Assembly: GCA_023432885.1 (NCBI GenBank)
Contig: JAEZEU010000210.1
Location: forward strand, 1 to 15,600
Source: Pseudomonadota bacterium
Lineage (GTDB): Bacteria > Pseudomonadota > Alphaproteobacteria > Rhizobiales > Xanthobacteraceae
DNA: 15,600 bases
Reading direction: 5' to 3'
Below, in pieces: positions 1 through 7,084 of this stretch. Each line of letters opens with the position of its first letter. Position 1 is the stretch's first letter. The notes under the pieces were generated by a model. That model saw only the letters and a program-made list of their open reading frames with translations, did not search any database and was not told where the DNA came from. The position numbers and the translations under genes were made by a program.

Positions 1-540
1 CTGCGCCGATCCATCGAGCGCGACCGCTACGGGCTGATGGCCTATGTGCTCGCCGCCCGCGACCACTGCACGCCGCAGGCCTGTCCGGCCTTTCGTTCGC
101 TCGCCGACAGCCGCCAGATCATGACCAACATGGACGACCGCGTCTATGAAGGGTTGGTGATGCGCTATTCGGCGTCCTGGGGCGCGCCGCCGACCATGTC
201 CGCGATCACGGGCACGACGTCCGGTGCGATGGCAGCGATGCCGGCTGCCGCAGGCGTGCCGACCGGCAAGCCGACGACGATGATCGATTTTCCGTCGGCC
301 TCATCCACCCCGCCAGTCAACATCATGACGCCGGAACCGGGCGGGCCAGGATCAGCCGCACCGCCGCCGCGGACAGCGGCGCCCGCTGCTACAGCGCCGC
401 CGCCGCGTCCGGCAACTGCAGCGGCAGCACCGCCGGCTGCAAAAAAGCCGCCGCCGCCGAAACCGGCGCGCGCGCCCACACAGCTCACGCCGCCGAGTTC
501 TCCACCGGCGGCACCAGCCCCTGCCGCCGACAATGATTGA
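1..540 (+). CDS. Unrecognised protein with Pro/Ala-rich tail (5' end missing)
   Basis: The reading frame is open from the first base, so the true start lies upstream; the first ATG in view (37) is probably internal. About 179 residues are visible. The first 60 or so are ordinary globular sequence with a Cys pair (CTPQAC) and a segment ending in MRYSASWG. The last ~110 residues are low-complexity Pro/Ala with a few Lys, encoded by runs of GCC/CCG triplets and ending AADND. Such tails are usually disordered linkers or periplasmic extensions. No catalytic motif, membrane segment or known domain is visible in the remaining part, and I do not recognise the family. The stop is 31 bases before the DUF1489 gene on the same strand, so co-transcription is possible. 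Codon use favours + strand frame 1 over the antisense frame. Confidence 0.6.
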   Translation: MRRSIERDRYGLMAYVLAARDHCTPQACPAFRSLADSRQIMTNMDDRVYEGLVMRYSASWGAPPTMSAITGTTSGAMAAMPAAAGVPTGKPTTMIDFPSASSTPPVNIMTPEPGGPGSAAPPPRTAAPAATAPPPRPATAAAAPPAAKKPPPPKPARAPTQLTPPSSPPAAPAPAADND

Positions 541-571
541 TGCTCGCGTCCCGGGCCGCTAATTACCGGGC

Positions 572-1012
572 ATGTCACTTCATCTCATCAAGCTGGCCGT
601 CGGCTGCGATTCCGTCCGGGAACTCAAACAATGGGTTGCCGAACGGATGGCGGCGGCGAAAAAGAAGGGCCTGCCGCAGCGTCATGTCCACATCACGCGG
701 ATGACGCCGAAGCGCGAGGAGGAGATCCTCGGCGGGGGCTCGCTCTACTGGGTGATCCGCGGCGAGATCGCCGCGCGCGAGAAAATCGTCGCGATCGAGC
801 CGTTCCGCGACAAGGATGGCATCGGCCGGTGCCGTATCGTCATGCAGCCGAAGGTGATCGCGGTATCGCCGCGGCCGATGCGACCCTTCCAGGGCTGGCG
901 TTATCTCACGCCCGACGCCGCGCCGCCCGATCTCGGCAAGGCAGCCGAGAAGGGTGTTACAGCTATGCCGGAGCCGATGCGGCGCGAATTGCGCGATCTC
1001 GGGCTGCTGTAA
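572..1012 (+). CDS. DUF1489 family protein
   Basis: A 146-residue soluble protein matching from memory the DUF1489 family (Pfam PF07370), a conserved alphaproteobacterial family of unknown function. It starts MSLHLIKLAVG. It contains HVHITRMTPKR, then GGGSLYWVIRGEI, then a basic and aromatic stretch MRPFQGWRYL, all typical of the family. There is no signal peptide and no membrane segment. The length is normal for the family. The ATG at 572 has only a weak GGGC-like ribosome site, but it gives the expected N-terminus. It ends 9 bases from the stop of the convergent panC gene. The family is confident; any function would be a guess. Confidence 0.88.
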   Translation: MSLHLIKLAVGCDSVRELKQWVAERMAAAKKKGLPQRHVHITRMTPKREEEILGGGSLYWVIRGEIAAREKIVAIEPFRDKDGIGRCRIVMQPKVIAVSPRPMRPFQGWRYLTPDAAPPDLGKAAEKGVTAMPEPMRRELRDLGLL

Positions 1013-1021
1013 GGCGCGCTG

Positions 1022-1873
1022 CTACACCGCGATGTTGTCGATCAGGCGCGTGGTGCCGAGCTTTGCCGCCACCAGCATCCGGATCGGCCCTTCCTCGAGC
1101 GAGCCGACCGGCGCCAGCGTCTCGGCATGGCGGGCTTCGAAATAGTCGACCACGAAGCCGGCGCTGCGGATCATCTCCTCGCCGTCTGCTACGGCCGCCG
1201 CGATGCTTTCGCCCGCGCGGATGCGTGCTGCGCCCGCCTTCATCGCCTTGTAGAGGGTAGGGGCAATCCGCCGCTCTTCGGCCGAGAGGTAGACGTTGCG
1301 TGAGGACATTGCGAGGCCGTCGCGCTCGCGTACGGTCTTCGAGCCGATCACCTTGACGCCGAGGTCGAGGTCTCGCGCCATCTGGGTCACGACGCGAAGC
1401 TGCTGATAATCCTTTTCACCGAAGATTGCGATATCGGGGCGGACCTGCGTAAACAGCTTTCCGACCACCGTGGCGACGCCGCCGAAGAAGTGCGGGCGGA
1501 AACGATCCTCCAGTCCGACTGTCGCCGGACCTTCCGGTGCAATCCGCGTCGCAAATCCTTCGGGGTACATGGATTTGACATCAGGATGCCAGATTAGGTC
1601 GACATTTTCGGCAGCGAGTTTTTCGAGGTCGGCTTTCCAGGTCCGGGGGTAGGAGCCAAAGTCTTCCGTCGGGGCGAACTGGGTGGGGTTGACGAAAATG
1701 GAAACGACGACCTTGCGCGCCCGCTTCCTGGCGAGGCGGACCAGCGACACATGGCCGTCATGGAGTGCACCCATCGTCGGAACCAGCGCGACGGTGGCCC
1801 TGCGGGCGCGGAGGCCTTCCATCGCGCGGCGCAGGGCAGGGACGGTACGGGTGACCTTGGGATTTCGTGACAT
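1022..1873 (-). CDS. panC: Pantothenate synthetase (pantoate--beta-alanine ligase)
   Basis: A cytoplasmic enzyme that joins D-pantoate and beta-alanine, using ATP through a pantoyl-adenylate intermediate. This is the last step of pantothenate (vitamin B5) synthesis, feeding coenzyme A. The 283-residue length is normal for the family. Visible motifs in order: PTMGALHDGH (32-41), with the HxGH nucleotide-binding signature; FVNPTQF (60-66); FGEKDYQQL (151-159); and RDGLAMSSRN (184-193), with the KMSKS-like loop of this nucleotidyltransferase superfamily. No key residue appears to be missing. The ATG at 1873 gives the usual short N-terminus before the first beta strand, although the ribosome site is poor. 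The gene is divergent from mipZ across 267 bases and converges on the DUF1489 gene. No panB or panD is in view. Confidence 0.96.
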   Translation of the reverse strand: MSRNPKVTRTVPALRRAMEGLRARRATVALVPTMGALHDGHVSLVRLARKRARKVVVSIFVNPTQFAPTEDFGSYPRTWKADLEKLAAENVDLIWHPDVKSMYPEGFATRIAPEGPATVGLEDRFRPHFFGGVATVVGKLFTQVRPDIAIFGEKDYQQLRVVTQMARDLDLGVKVIGSKTVRERDGLAMSSRNVYLSAEERRIAPTLYKAMKAGAARIRAGESIAAAVADGEEMIRSAGFVVDYFEARHAETLAPVGSLEEGPIRMLVAAKLGTTRLIDNIAV

Positions 1874-2140
1874 CAGGACTCAGGAGGTTGGCGGCGGGTT
1901 GGGCGTCGGACTTGCCGTCATGTGGCGGGGGAAGCCGGACCTTACCAAGTCGAGCCGGCCAGCGCCAAGCAGTCACGGACGCAGTTCAGATGAGTCGTGG
2001 ACGAAAAAATGAACTAACGGGTGGCCTGACGCACACATCATTCAGGTTCTTGCGTCTAGTTTGAGTAATTCGAGCCGGTTACCGCGCATTTCGCTTGACC
2101 GCGGTTATGGGCAACTCGAAGATGTGACGGGGGTTGAGTC
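1874..2140. promoter_or_regulatory. Divergent panC/mipZ intergenic region
   Basis: These 267 bases must hold the promoters of both panC (minus) and mipZ (plus). For mipZ, a TTGACC hexamer at 2095-2100 followed after 17 bases by GAAGAT (2118-2123) is a possible but weak -35/-10 pair. I see no convincing promoter for panC and no strong inverted repeat. A 72-codon minus-strand frame (1758-1976) crosses this region but overlaps panC in another frame and is not supported as a gene. Confidence 0.35.
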
Positions 2141-3064
2141 ATGCTCGTGCAAGCCAGTCAGAGGCAGTCCGGTTCGGCGCACGTCGTGGTGCTGGGCAAC
2201 GAAAAGGGCGGTTCGGGAAAATCCACCACCGCCCTGCACGTTGCTGTTGCCCTGATGAAGGCTGGCCAGCGGGTCGCGACCATCGACCTCGACTGCCGTC
2301 AGCAGAGTTTCACCCGCTACATCAACAACCGCCAGGCCTGGGCCCGCCGAACCGGTCTCGAACTTGAGCTCCCGGTGCACCGCTGCATCAAGGCCGGCGT
2401 CACCATGCACGTCGCCGACAACGAGAATTCCGAGCTGCAGCAGTTCACCGATGCAGTCAGCGCGGTCGAGCACACCTTCGATTTCATCGTGATCGATACG
2501 CCCGGCACGGACAGCTACCTGATGCGCCTGGCGCATTCGATGGCTGACACGCTGGTGACGCCGATCAACGACAGTTTCCTCGATTTCGACGTCCTCGGCA
2601 CAGTCGATCCCCAGACCTATGCGGTGACCGGTGAAAGCCATTACGCCGAGATGGTACGCGACACCCGCCGCAAGCGCCGCCAACTCGACGGTGCTAGCTC
2701 CGACTGGATCGTGGTGCGCAACCGCCTCTCGATGATAGGCTCGCGCAACAAGCAGCTGGTCGCCGACGGGCTCAACGAACTGTCGTTCCGCCTCGGCTTC
2801 CGCGCGGTGGACGGCTTTGCCGAGCGCGTGGTCTATCGCGAGTTCTTCCCGCGCGGCCTGACCGCACTCGACGATATCGACGAGGCAACCCTCGGCACCC
2901 GGCCGAATCTTGGCCATGTCACCGCTCGTGAGGAGGTGACGAGTCTGCTGCGGCAATTGAAGTTGCCGCTTGACGAGCGTGGCCGCCGCCGCGCCGCCAA
3001 CCGCGCCGAATGGTTCAACTCGGTGGACAAGCCTCTGGAAGTCCACGAGATTCTCGGCGTCTGA
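2141..3064 (+). CDS. mipZ: Division-plane positioning ATPase MipZ
   Basis: A ParA/MinD-type P-loop ATPase. In Caulobacter, MipZ binds the ParB-parS complex at the pole, forms a gradient along the nucleoid and blocks FtsZ assembly away from midcell. Visible here (307 residues): the deviant Walker A motif NEKGGSGKST (20-29), with the signature Lys at 22 and the P-loop Lys at 28; the A' segment IDLDCRQQSFTRYINNR (48-64), whose DLDxRQ is MipZ-like and differs from the DxDPQ of plasmid ParA; and Walker B IVIDTPGTD (116-124). The C-terminal half, with NRLSMIGSRNK and a Trp-containing tail, also fits MipZ. The protein is slightly longer than Caulobacter MipZ (~274 by memory), mainly at its ends. There is no adjacent ParB gene, which argues for MipZ over a partition ParA. 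It converges on the oxidoreductase gene with a 3-base gap. Confidence 0.92.
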   Translation: MLVQASQRQSGSAHVVVLGNEKGGSGKSTTALHVAVALMKAGQRVATIDLDCRQQSFTRYINNRQAWARRTGLELELPVHRCIKAGVTMHVADNENSELQQFTDAVSAVEHTFDFIVIDTPGTDSYLMRLAHSMADTLVTPINDSFLDFDVLGTVDPQTYAVTGESHYAEMVRDTRRKRRQLDGASSDWIVVRNRLSMIGSRNKQLVADGLNELSFRLGFRAVDGFAERVVYREFFPRGLTALDDIDEATLGTRPNLGHVTAREEVTSLLRQLKLPLDERGRRRAANRAEWFNSVDKPLEVHEILGV

Positions 3065-3067
3065 CCG

Positions 3068-4159
3068 CTAAGCCCTTAACCCCGGGCTCAGCACCGTCAT
3101 TTTGAACGGCCCGCCATTGGCGGCTGCATGCGCTACGGCCTCGTTGGCGCCTGCCAGCGGGAACTCAGTCACCCTGAATTGGCCGAGATCAAGCAGACCG
3201 GAGCGGACGAGGGCGATCATGCGCGGGATCGCCTCGCGCGGGTACATCCAGACTCCATGGATGGTGATGCAATTGCGCATGATCCAGGGGTAAGGCAGGT
3301 CGAGCCCGGCGCCGCCCAGCATGCCGACGCCGCCCATCAGCACCACGCGGCCATTCTGCCGCACCGTCATCAGCGCCGCCCGCACAGTCGTTGTGGCGAC
3401 CTGCGGCGGCATGATGTCCATGACACAGTCGATCGGCCCAGGCGCGGCTGCCATCATCCGCTGCCGGTCGTCGGACTCATTGCCGGTCAGCTTGACCGGA
3501 AACACGCGGTTGCCGAAGCGGCGCGCGAGGTGTTCCAGGACAGCCTCATTGCGGCCCGGCGCGACGATCCAGGACGCGCCCATCGCCAGCGCCACCGCAA
3601 CCGCGGCACTACCGAAGTTGCCGGTGGCCCCGCTCACCAGCGCGCTCTCGCCGGGCCGAAGGCCGGCGGCGACCCATCCGCCAAAGGGCACAAGACAGGT
3701 GCCCATGGCGCACCATGATGCGGCTTCGCTCGGTTCGATCGGGCCGATCCCGAGCGCGTTCTCCGTCGGCACGCGCATGCGCTCGGCCCAGGCGCCATCG
3801 CGAAAATATTTCTGCAGTTTCATGCCGCCTTCGCCGCGCGCACTGAGGCCCTGCAGGGTGATGTCCGGCGCGAGCACATTGTCGCGTGAGCGCACGGTCG
3901 GATCGCAATAGACCCAGTCGCCCGGCTTGAGATGGGTCGCGTCGGGACCGGCGGCGTGAACGCGGCCGACCGCGCCGGGGCCGGGCACCACGGGCAGGTC
4001 GAGCAGATATTGGCGTTCGCCGCTGAACACCTCGTTCGAATAAGGCAGCACGCGGGACGCCGCGACGTCGACGATGATTTCCCCGGTACCGAGCGCAGGC
4101 TCGGCGATATCCTCGAGGGCGAGGCGGGATCCAAAGTTTTTCAGGACGGCTGCTTTCAT
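3068..4159 (-). CDS. Zinc-independent MDR-family oxidoreductase (alcohol dehydrogenase/quinone reductase-like)
   Basis: A medium-chain dehydrogenase/reductase of 363 residues from the ATG at 4159 (MKAAVLKNFG, the typical MDR opening). A longer frame from 4210 adds 17 residues unlike any MDR N-terminus and runs into the divergent promoter, so I reject it. The N-terminal GroES-like fold occupies residues 1 to ~155. The Rossmann NAD(P) site SGATGNFGSAA is at about 176-186. Where zinc enzymes have a Cys in the first catalytic loop and GHE in the second, this protein has ASRVLPYS and GPGAVGRV (60-67). Catalytic zinc is therefore probably absent, and a zinc label would be misleading. The substrate cannot be read from sequence. 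The divergent XRE/MmyB regulator 106 bases away probably controls it. The stop lies 3 bases from the mipZ stop. Confidence 0.85.
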   Translation of the reverse strand: MKAAVLKNFGSRLALEDIAEPALGTGEIIVDVAASRVLPYSNEVFSGERQYLLDLPVVPGPGAVGRVHAAGPDATHLKPGDWVYCDPTVRSRDNVLAPDITLQGLSARGEGGMKLQKYFRDGAWAERMRVPTENALGIGPIEPSEAASWCAMGTCLVPFGGWVAAGLRPGESALVSGATGNFGSAAVAVALAMGASWIVAPGRNEAVLEHLARRFGNRVFPVKLTGNESDDRQRMMAAAPGPIDCVMDIMPPQVATTTVRAALMTVRQNGRVVLMGGVGMLGGAGLDLPYPWIMRNCITIHGVWMYPREAIPRMIALVRSGLLDLGQFRVTEFPLAGANEAVAHAAANGGPFKMTVLSPGLRA

Positions 4160-4203
4160 GGGCACTCTCAGTCGGTGAGATTGCACATTGCTACTCGCTT
4201 CGC

Positions 4204-4237
4204 TTGGCAATAAGCAGACCTGGTATTATCCTAGGAT
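4204..4237 (+). promoter_or_regulatory. Putative promoter and palindromic operator of the XRE regulator
   Basis: TTGGCA (4204-4209), 17 bases, then TATCCT (4227-4232) form a plausible sigma-70-type -35/-10 pair on the plus strand, 33 bases before the regulator's ATG. A perfect 10-base palindrome, ATCCTAGGAT (4228-4237), covers the -10. A bound repressor there would block RNA polymerase, consistent with self-repression. The same intergenic region (4160-4265) must also carry the minus-strand oxidoreductase promoter, for which no clear hexamers were found. Confidence 0.35.
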
Positions 4238-4265
4238 CGAGAATCCCTCGAACGCGCGCGGAACC

Positions 4266-5045
4266 ATGCCGACAGGTGGCGCACGACAGAGCGAGTTGGG
4301 TGACTTCCTGCGCTCGCGCCGTGAAAAGCTCAGCCCAAAGGCGGTCGGCCTTGCACCGGGGAGGCGGCGCCGCACGCCTGGGCTGCGGCGCGAGGAAGTC
4401 GCCGAACTCGCCGGCATCGGCGTCGACTGGTACATCCGGCTCGAGCAGGGTCGTAGCGTCAGTCCGTCGGTCGCGACCGTCGACGCGTTGGCCCGCGCGC
4501 TCAAGCTCGGGAAGGCCGAGCATGCGCATCTGCGAGCGCTGACCGAGAACCGCGATCGCCGGCCCTTCGTGCGGGAACTGGTGCCCGATGTGGTCCGCCG
4601 CACGGTGGAGAACCTCAATTTGCCGGCTTACGTGACCGGCCGCCGCTGGGACGTGCTGGCCTGGAACAATGCCGCCGACGAACTTCTGGGCTTCAGCCGC
4701 ATGCCTGAGGCAGAACGCAACACGCTGATCGCGGTGCTGACCAATCCGGCAACGCGGCGCCTGTTCGGGGCGAGCTGGGCCGACGAGGCCCAGCGCATGG
4801 TGGCGCAATTCCGTGCCACCCATGACCTGTGGGCCGGCGATCCCGCGTTTCGCGACCTGTTGGAACGGCTGCGCGCCGGTTGCCCTGAATTCGAGGGTTG
4901 GTGGGCGGCGCACGACATAAGCGGCATCGTGGCGGGACGGAAGTCGATCAACCATCCGAAAAAAGGCCGGCTCCGTTTTGAGTATGCGAGTTTTCAGCCC
5001 AACGACGATCCTGGCCTGAAACTCGTGATCTACGGGCCGGCCTGA
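4266..5045 (+). CDS. XRE-family transcriptional regulator with MmyB-like ligand-binding domain
   Basis: A 259-residue DNA-binding regulator. The N-terminal helix-turn-helix (about 10-85) contains the hallmark PGRRRRTPGLRREEVAELAG and WYIRLEQGR of this subfamily. The C-terminal half (about 100-255) fits the MmyB-like, PAS-related domain, with AYVTGRRWDVLAWNNAADEL at its start. In known members this domain is thought to bind a small molecule or fatty acid; the ligand here is unknown. I chose the ATG at 4266. Upstream ATGs (4188, 4204) would begin inside or before the likely promoter, and the added residues are not family-like. The gene is divergent from the MDR oxidoreductase, a very common pairing in which the regulator controls its neighbour. 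No terminator is obvious; a weak CCTTG/CAAGG hairpin (5066-5080) follows the stop. Confidence 0.88.
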   Translation: MPTGGARQSELGDFLRSRREKLSPKAVGLAPGRRRRTPGLRREEVAELAGIGVDWYIRLEQGRSVSPSVATVDALARALKLGKAEHAHLRALTENRDRRPFVRELVPDVVRRTVENLNLPAYVTGRRWDVLAWNNAADELLGFSRMPEAERNTLIAVLTNPATRRLFGASWADEAQRMVAQFRATHDLWAGDPAFRDLLERLRAGCPEFEGWWAAHDISGIVAGRKSINHPKKGRLRFEYASFQPNDDPGLKLVIYGPA

Positions 5046-5245
5046 CGGCTACCGGTGTTTAGCTACCTTGTAAACCAAGGAACCGAAGCGCTCGCACCCC
5101 GTTTTCTTACGGAAGTGACCGAACCCATTTTTGACTCGTTCCGTCCTAACCATAGGAGCTAAGAAAATCCGGCGCTGACGGCTGCACAAACGATAGGTGC
5201 AACGCACAAAAGCCGGGCCTTCGATTCACAAGATTTAGACTTTCC

Positions 5246-5274
5246 GTCACGTCGCCGTGACATATATCATGTCA
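5246..5274. promoter_or_regulatory. Two interlocked inverted repeats upstream of the hydrolase gene
   Basis: GTCACG-TCGC-CGTGAC (5246-5261) overlaps TGACAT-ATATC-ATGTCA (5258-5274), the two sharing a TGAC arm. Both have perfect 6-base arms. A TATATC hexamer (5263-5268) inside the second repeat could be the -10 of the alpha/beta hydrolase promoter, with TTTCCG (5241-5246) a weak -35 at 16 bases. The position, 61-89 bases before the hydrolase start, suits an operator. The binding protein is unknown. The rest of the 5046-5334 gap shows no gene. Confidence 0.35.
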
Positions 5275-5334
5275 AAGGGTCCGCAGAGTCCCTAGCATGG
5301 AACAAGCCCTAACAGGGGTTGCGCCGAGGAAGAG

Positions 5335-6222
5335 ATGAAACGTGGAATTACCATTCTGCTTTCGTTGACCGCGCTTCTGGTCGTTGCCTACTTCACCGCA
5401 AGTAAGTGGGCGATCCGGCACGAGACGATCGCCCTGTATGATGCGGACCGCAACAATCGCCTCGTCGCGGTCCAGATCGCGGTTCGCTGGGATAAGCAAA
5501 TGCAGGCCGAGGCCGGCCTCAACAAGCTGCCGGTTGCGATCCTCAATCACGGCAACACCGTCAAGCACACCGAGTATTCATTCCTCGCCAACGCCTTTGC
5601 GGCGCGCGGCTATCTGGTAATCGCCCCGCAGCACGATTTGCCGAGCGATCCTCCGATGGTGACCAAGGTCGGCGAACTCTATGTCGGCCGCCTGCCGCAG
5701 ATTCAGCGGGGCGTCGCCAACATCAAGTTTGCCGTTGAGCAGATGCGCAAGATTCAGCCCCACGCCGATTATGACAGGCTGACCATGGTCGGTCACTCGA
5801 TGGGCGGCGACATCTCGATGTATTTCGCCAAGCAGTATCCGGATGAGATCAAGAAGGTGGTGACGCTGGATAATCTGCGCGTGCCGTTCATGACCGAAGG
5901 CAAGTTCAAGATCCTGTCGTTCCGCTCCAAGGATACCCAGTTCAAGCCCGATCCCGGTGTCGTGCCCGACGAGGAGCAGTGCGAGAAGGCCGGCATCACC
6001 GTGGTCGATACTGGCTATCAGCATAACGACATGCGCGACACGGGTCCGGATTCCGCGAAGAACTCGATCCGGGCCATGCTCGACAAGTTCCTTGATTCCA
6101 CCGACAGCAGCGCAATTGCGCCCGTCGACACGTCGAAGACCGTGCCGAAAGCTCTGACTGAACCGGGCCCGGTGACGCTCTACGCCCCGCTGTCGGACAA
6201 GCCCGCCAAGGCGACGAACTGA
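5335..6222 (+). CDS. Membrane-anchored alpha/beta hydrolase
   Basis: A 295-residue alpha/beta-hydrolase-fold protein. Residues 5-20 form one hydrophobic segment after MKRG, with no clear signal-peptidase site. It may be a signal anchor with the enzyme in the periplasm, or an uncleaved signal peptide. The nucleophile elbow is GHSMGG (153-158) with Ser155. Asp200 (RSKDTQ) and His230 (GYQHNDM) sit where the acid and base of the triad are expected. NHGNT (71-75) fits the oxyanion-hole strand. The sequence after ~245 is Thr/Pro/Ala-rich and probably disordered. The fold resembles lipase/esterase and dienelactone-hydrolase-like families, but the substrate cannot be assigned. The ATG at 5335 has a good ribosome site (GAGGAAGAG). 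The gene stands alone, with the von Willebrand gene 81 bases downstream. Confidence 0.85.
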   Translation: MKRGITILLSLTALLVVAYFTASKWAIRHETIALYDADRNNRLVAVQIAVRWDKQMQAEAGLNKLPVAILNHGNTVKHTEYSFLANAFAARGYLVIAPQHDLPSDPPMVTKVGELYVGRLPQIQRGVANIKFAVEQMRKIQPHADYDRLTMVGHSMGGDISMYFAKQYPDEIKKVVTLDNLRVPFMTEGKFKILSFRSKDTQFKPDPGVVPDEEQCEKAGITVVDTGYQHNDMRDTGPDSAKNSIRAMLDKFLDSTDSSAIAPVDTSKTVPKALTEPGPVTLYAPLSDKPAKATN

Positions 6223-6225
6223 CTG

Positions 6226-6240
6226 CGCGGGTCACCCGCG
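6226..6240 (+). terminator. GC-rich hairpin just after the hydrolase stop
   Basis: CGCGGGT-C-ACCCGCG is a perfect 15-base inverted repeat starting 4 bases after the hydrolase stop; as RNA it would form a 5-base-pair stem with a 5-base loop. No T-run follows, so it is not a canonical intrinsic terminator. It may be a 3'-end stabiliser or a Rho-assisted stop. Confidence 0.3.
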
Positions 6241-6303
6241 GCGCAATTGACCGCATCAGTTCCCGGCCCCACATAGAGCTTGCAGCCTACCTAGCGAGCG
6301 CGC

Positions 6304-7047
6304 ATGGCCGGGGAACCAACCAAATCGAAATCCGACCGCGAAGTGGCCTCGGGCAAGGCTCGCTCCTTGCCTGAAGGGCGGACGTCGAGCTCCCAAGACA
6401 TTGCCGCCTTCGTTGCGAAAGCGCGGGCGATGTCGCCGCATGCCGCCGGCGCGCGCGGCAGATTGGTGTTTGCGCTCGACGCCACCATGAGCCGGCAGCC
6501 GGCCTGGGACATGGCCTGTGCTCTGCAGGCGGACATGTTCCGCGAAGCGGCTTCGGTCGGCAGCCTCGATATCCGCCTTGTCTATTATCGCGGCCTCAAC
6601 GAGTGCCGCGCCACCTCCTGGATTTCCGATTCCGCGCAGCTCGCGCGGCTGATGAGCAAGATCGATTGCCAGGGCGGTAACACCCAGATCGGCAAGGTGC
6701 TCTCCGAGACGCGGCGTGAGGCGGTCGCTTCCGGCGTGCGTGCGCTGGTCTTCGTCGGCGATGCGATGGAAGAGAACGTCGACGAGCTCTGCACCAGGGC
6801 GGGCGAACTCGGCCTGCTCAAGGTGCCGGCTTTCATGTTTCAGGAGGGCCAGGATCCCGGCGCCGAGCGGGCCTTCCGCGAGATCGCGCGGCTGACCGGC
6901 GGCGCATGGTGCCGCTTCGATCCGGGGGCTGCGGCGCAGCTGCGCGAACTGCTGCGTGCGGCAGCAGCCTATGCGGCCGGTGGACGCGAAGCGCTAAGAT
7001 TGTCGCGGAGCAGCGGCGCGGCCGCGCTGCTTAGCCAGATGAGATAG
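6304..7047 (+). CDS. Soluble von Willebrand factor A (VWA) domain protein
   Basis: A 247-residue protein with a VWA fold starting near residue 52 (RLVFALDATMS). The metal-binding MIDAS site is recognisable: Asp59-x-Thr61-x-Ser63 (DATMS, a Thr variant of DxSxS), Thr127 in GGNTQIG, and Asp153 in VGDAMEEN. The first ~45 residues are polar and likely flexible. No signal peptide or membrane segment is seen, so it is probably cytoplasmic. VWA proteins of this kind often act as adaptors for AAA+ or chaperone machines. No MoxR-type ATPase is adjacent here, so the partner is unknown. The ribosome site at 6304 is weak, but the next in-frame ATG lies at residue 43, just before the fold. The gene converges on the DUF302 gene, and a J-domain gene lies beyond that. 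Confidence 0.82.
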   Translation: MAGEPTKSKSDREVASGKARSLPEGRTSSSQDIAAFVAKARAMSPHAAGARGRLVFALDATMSRQPAWDMACALQADMFREAASVGSLDIRLVYYRGLNECRATSWISDSAQLARLMSKIDCQGGNTQIGKVLSETRREAVASGVRALVFVGDAMEENVDELCTRAGELGLLKVPAFMFQEGQDPGAERAFREIARLTGGAWCRFDPGAAAQLRELLRAAAAYAAGGREALRLSRSSGAAALLSQMR

Positions 7048-7051
7048 GGCT

Positions 7052-7066
7052 CGCGGAAAATCCGCG
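7052..7066. terminator. Small hairpin between convergent VWA and DUF302 genes
   Basis: CGCGGA-AAA-TCCGCG lies in the 37-base gap between the two convergent stops. It could serve both directions. No T-run follows on either strand, so intrinsic termination is uncertain. Confidence 0.3.
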
Positions 7067-7084
7067 CCCGTCCAGCATGGCCTG

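Noticed and set aside
631..1260. A 209-codon plus-strand frame across the DUF1489 and panC genes
   Set aside because: It is Arg/Ala-rich frame-shifted coding of one gene running into the antisense of another, with no motif.
2105..3046. A 313-codon open frame on the minus strand opposite mipZ
   Set aside because: It is the mirror of a clearly recognised gene in GC-rich DNA; its translation shows no family motif, while the plus strand has Walker A and B.
2141..3064. Plasmid-type ParA or MinD identity for the P-loop ATPase
   Set aside because: There is no adjacent ParB/MinC/MinE, no C-terminal MinD amphipathic helix, and the DLDCRQ segment matches MipZ.
3071..3088. AGCCC...GGGCT hairpin at the mipZ/oxidoreductase junction as a terminator
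   Set aside because: Only five base pairs, an eight-base loop, no T-run, and it lies within coding sequence.
4160..4210. N-terminal extension of the MDR oxidoreductase to 4210
   Set aside because: The added 17 residues do not look like an MDR N-terminus and would place its start inside the neighbour's promoter; MKAAVLKNFG at 4159 is the standard opening.
4191..4955. A 254-codon minus-strand frame opposite the XRE regulator
   Set aside because: It contains no recognisable domain and the opposite strand encodes a clear HTH plus MmyB-like protein.
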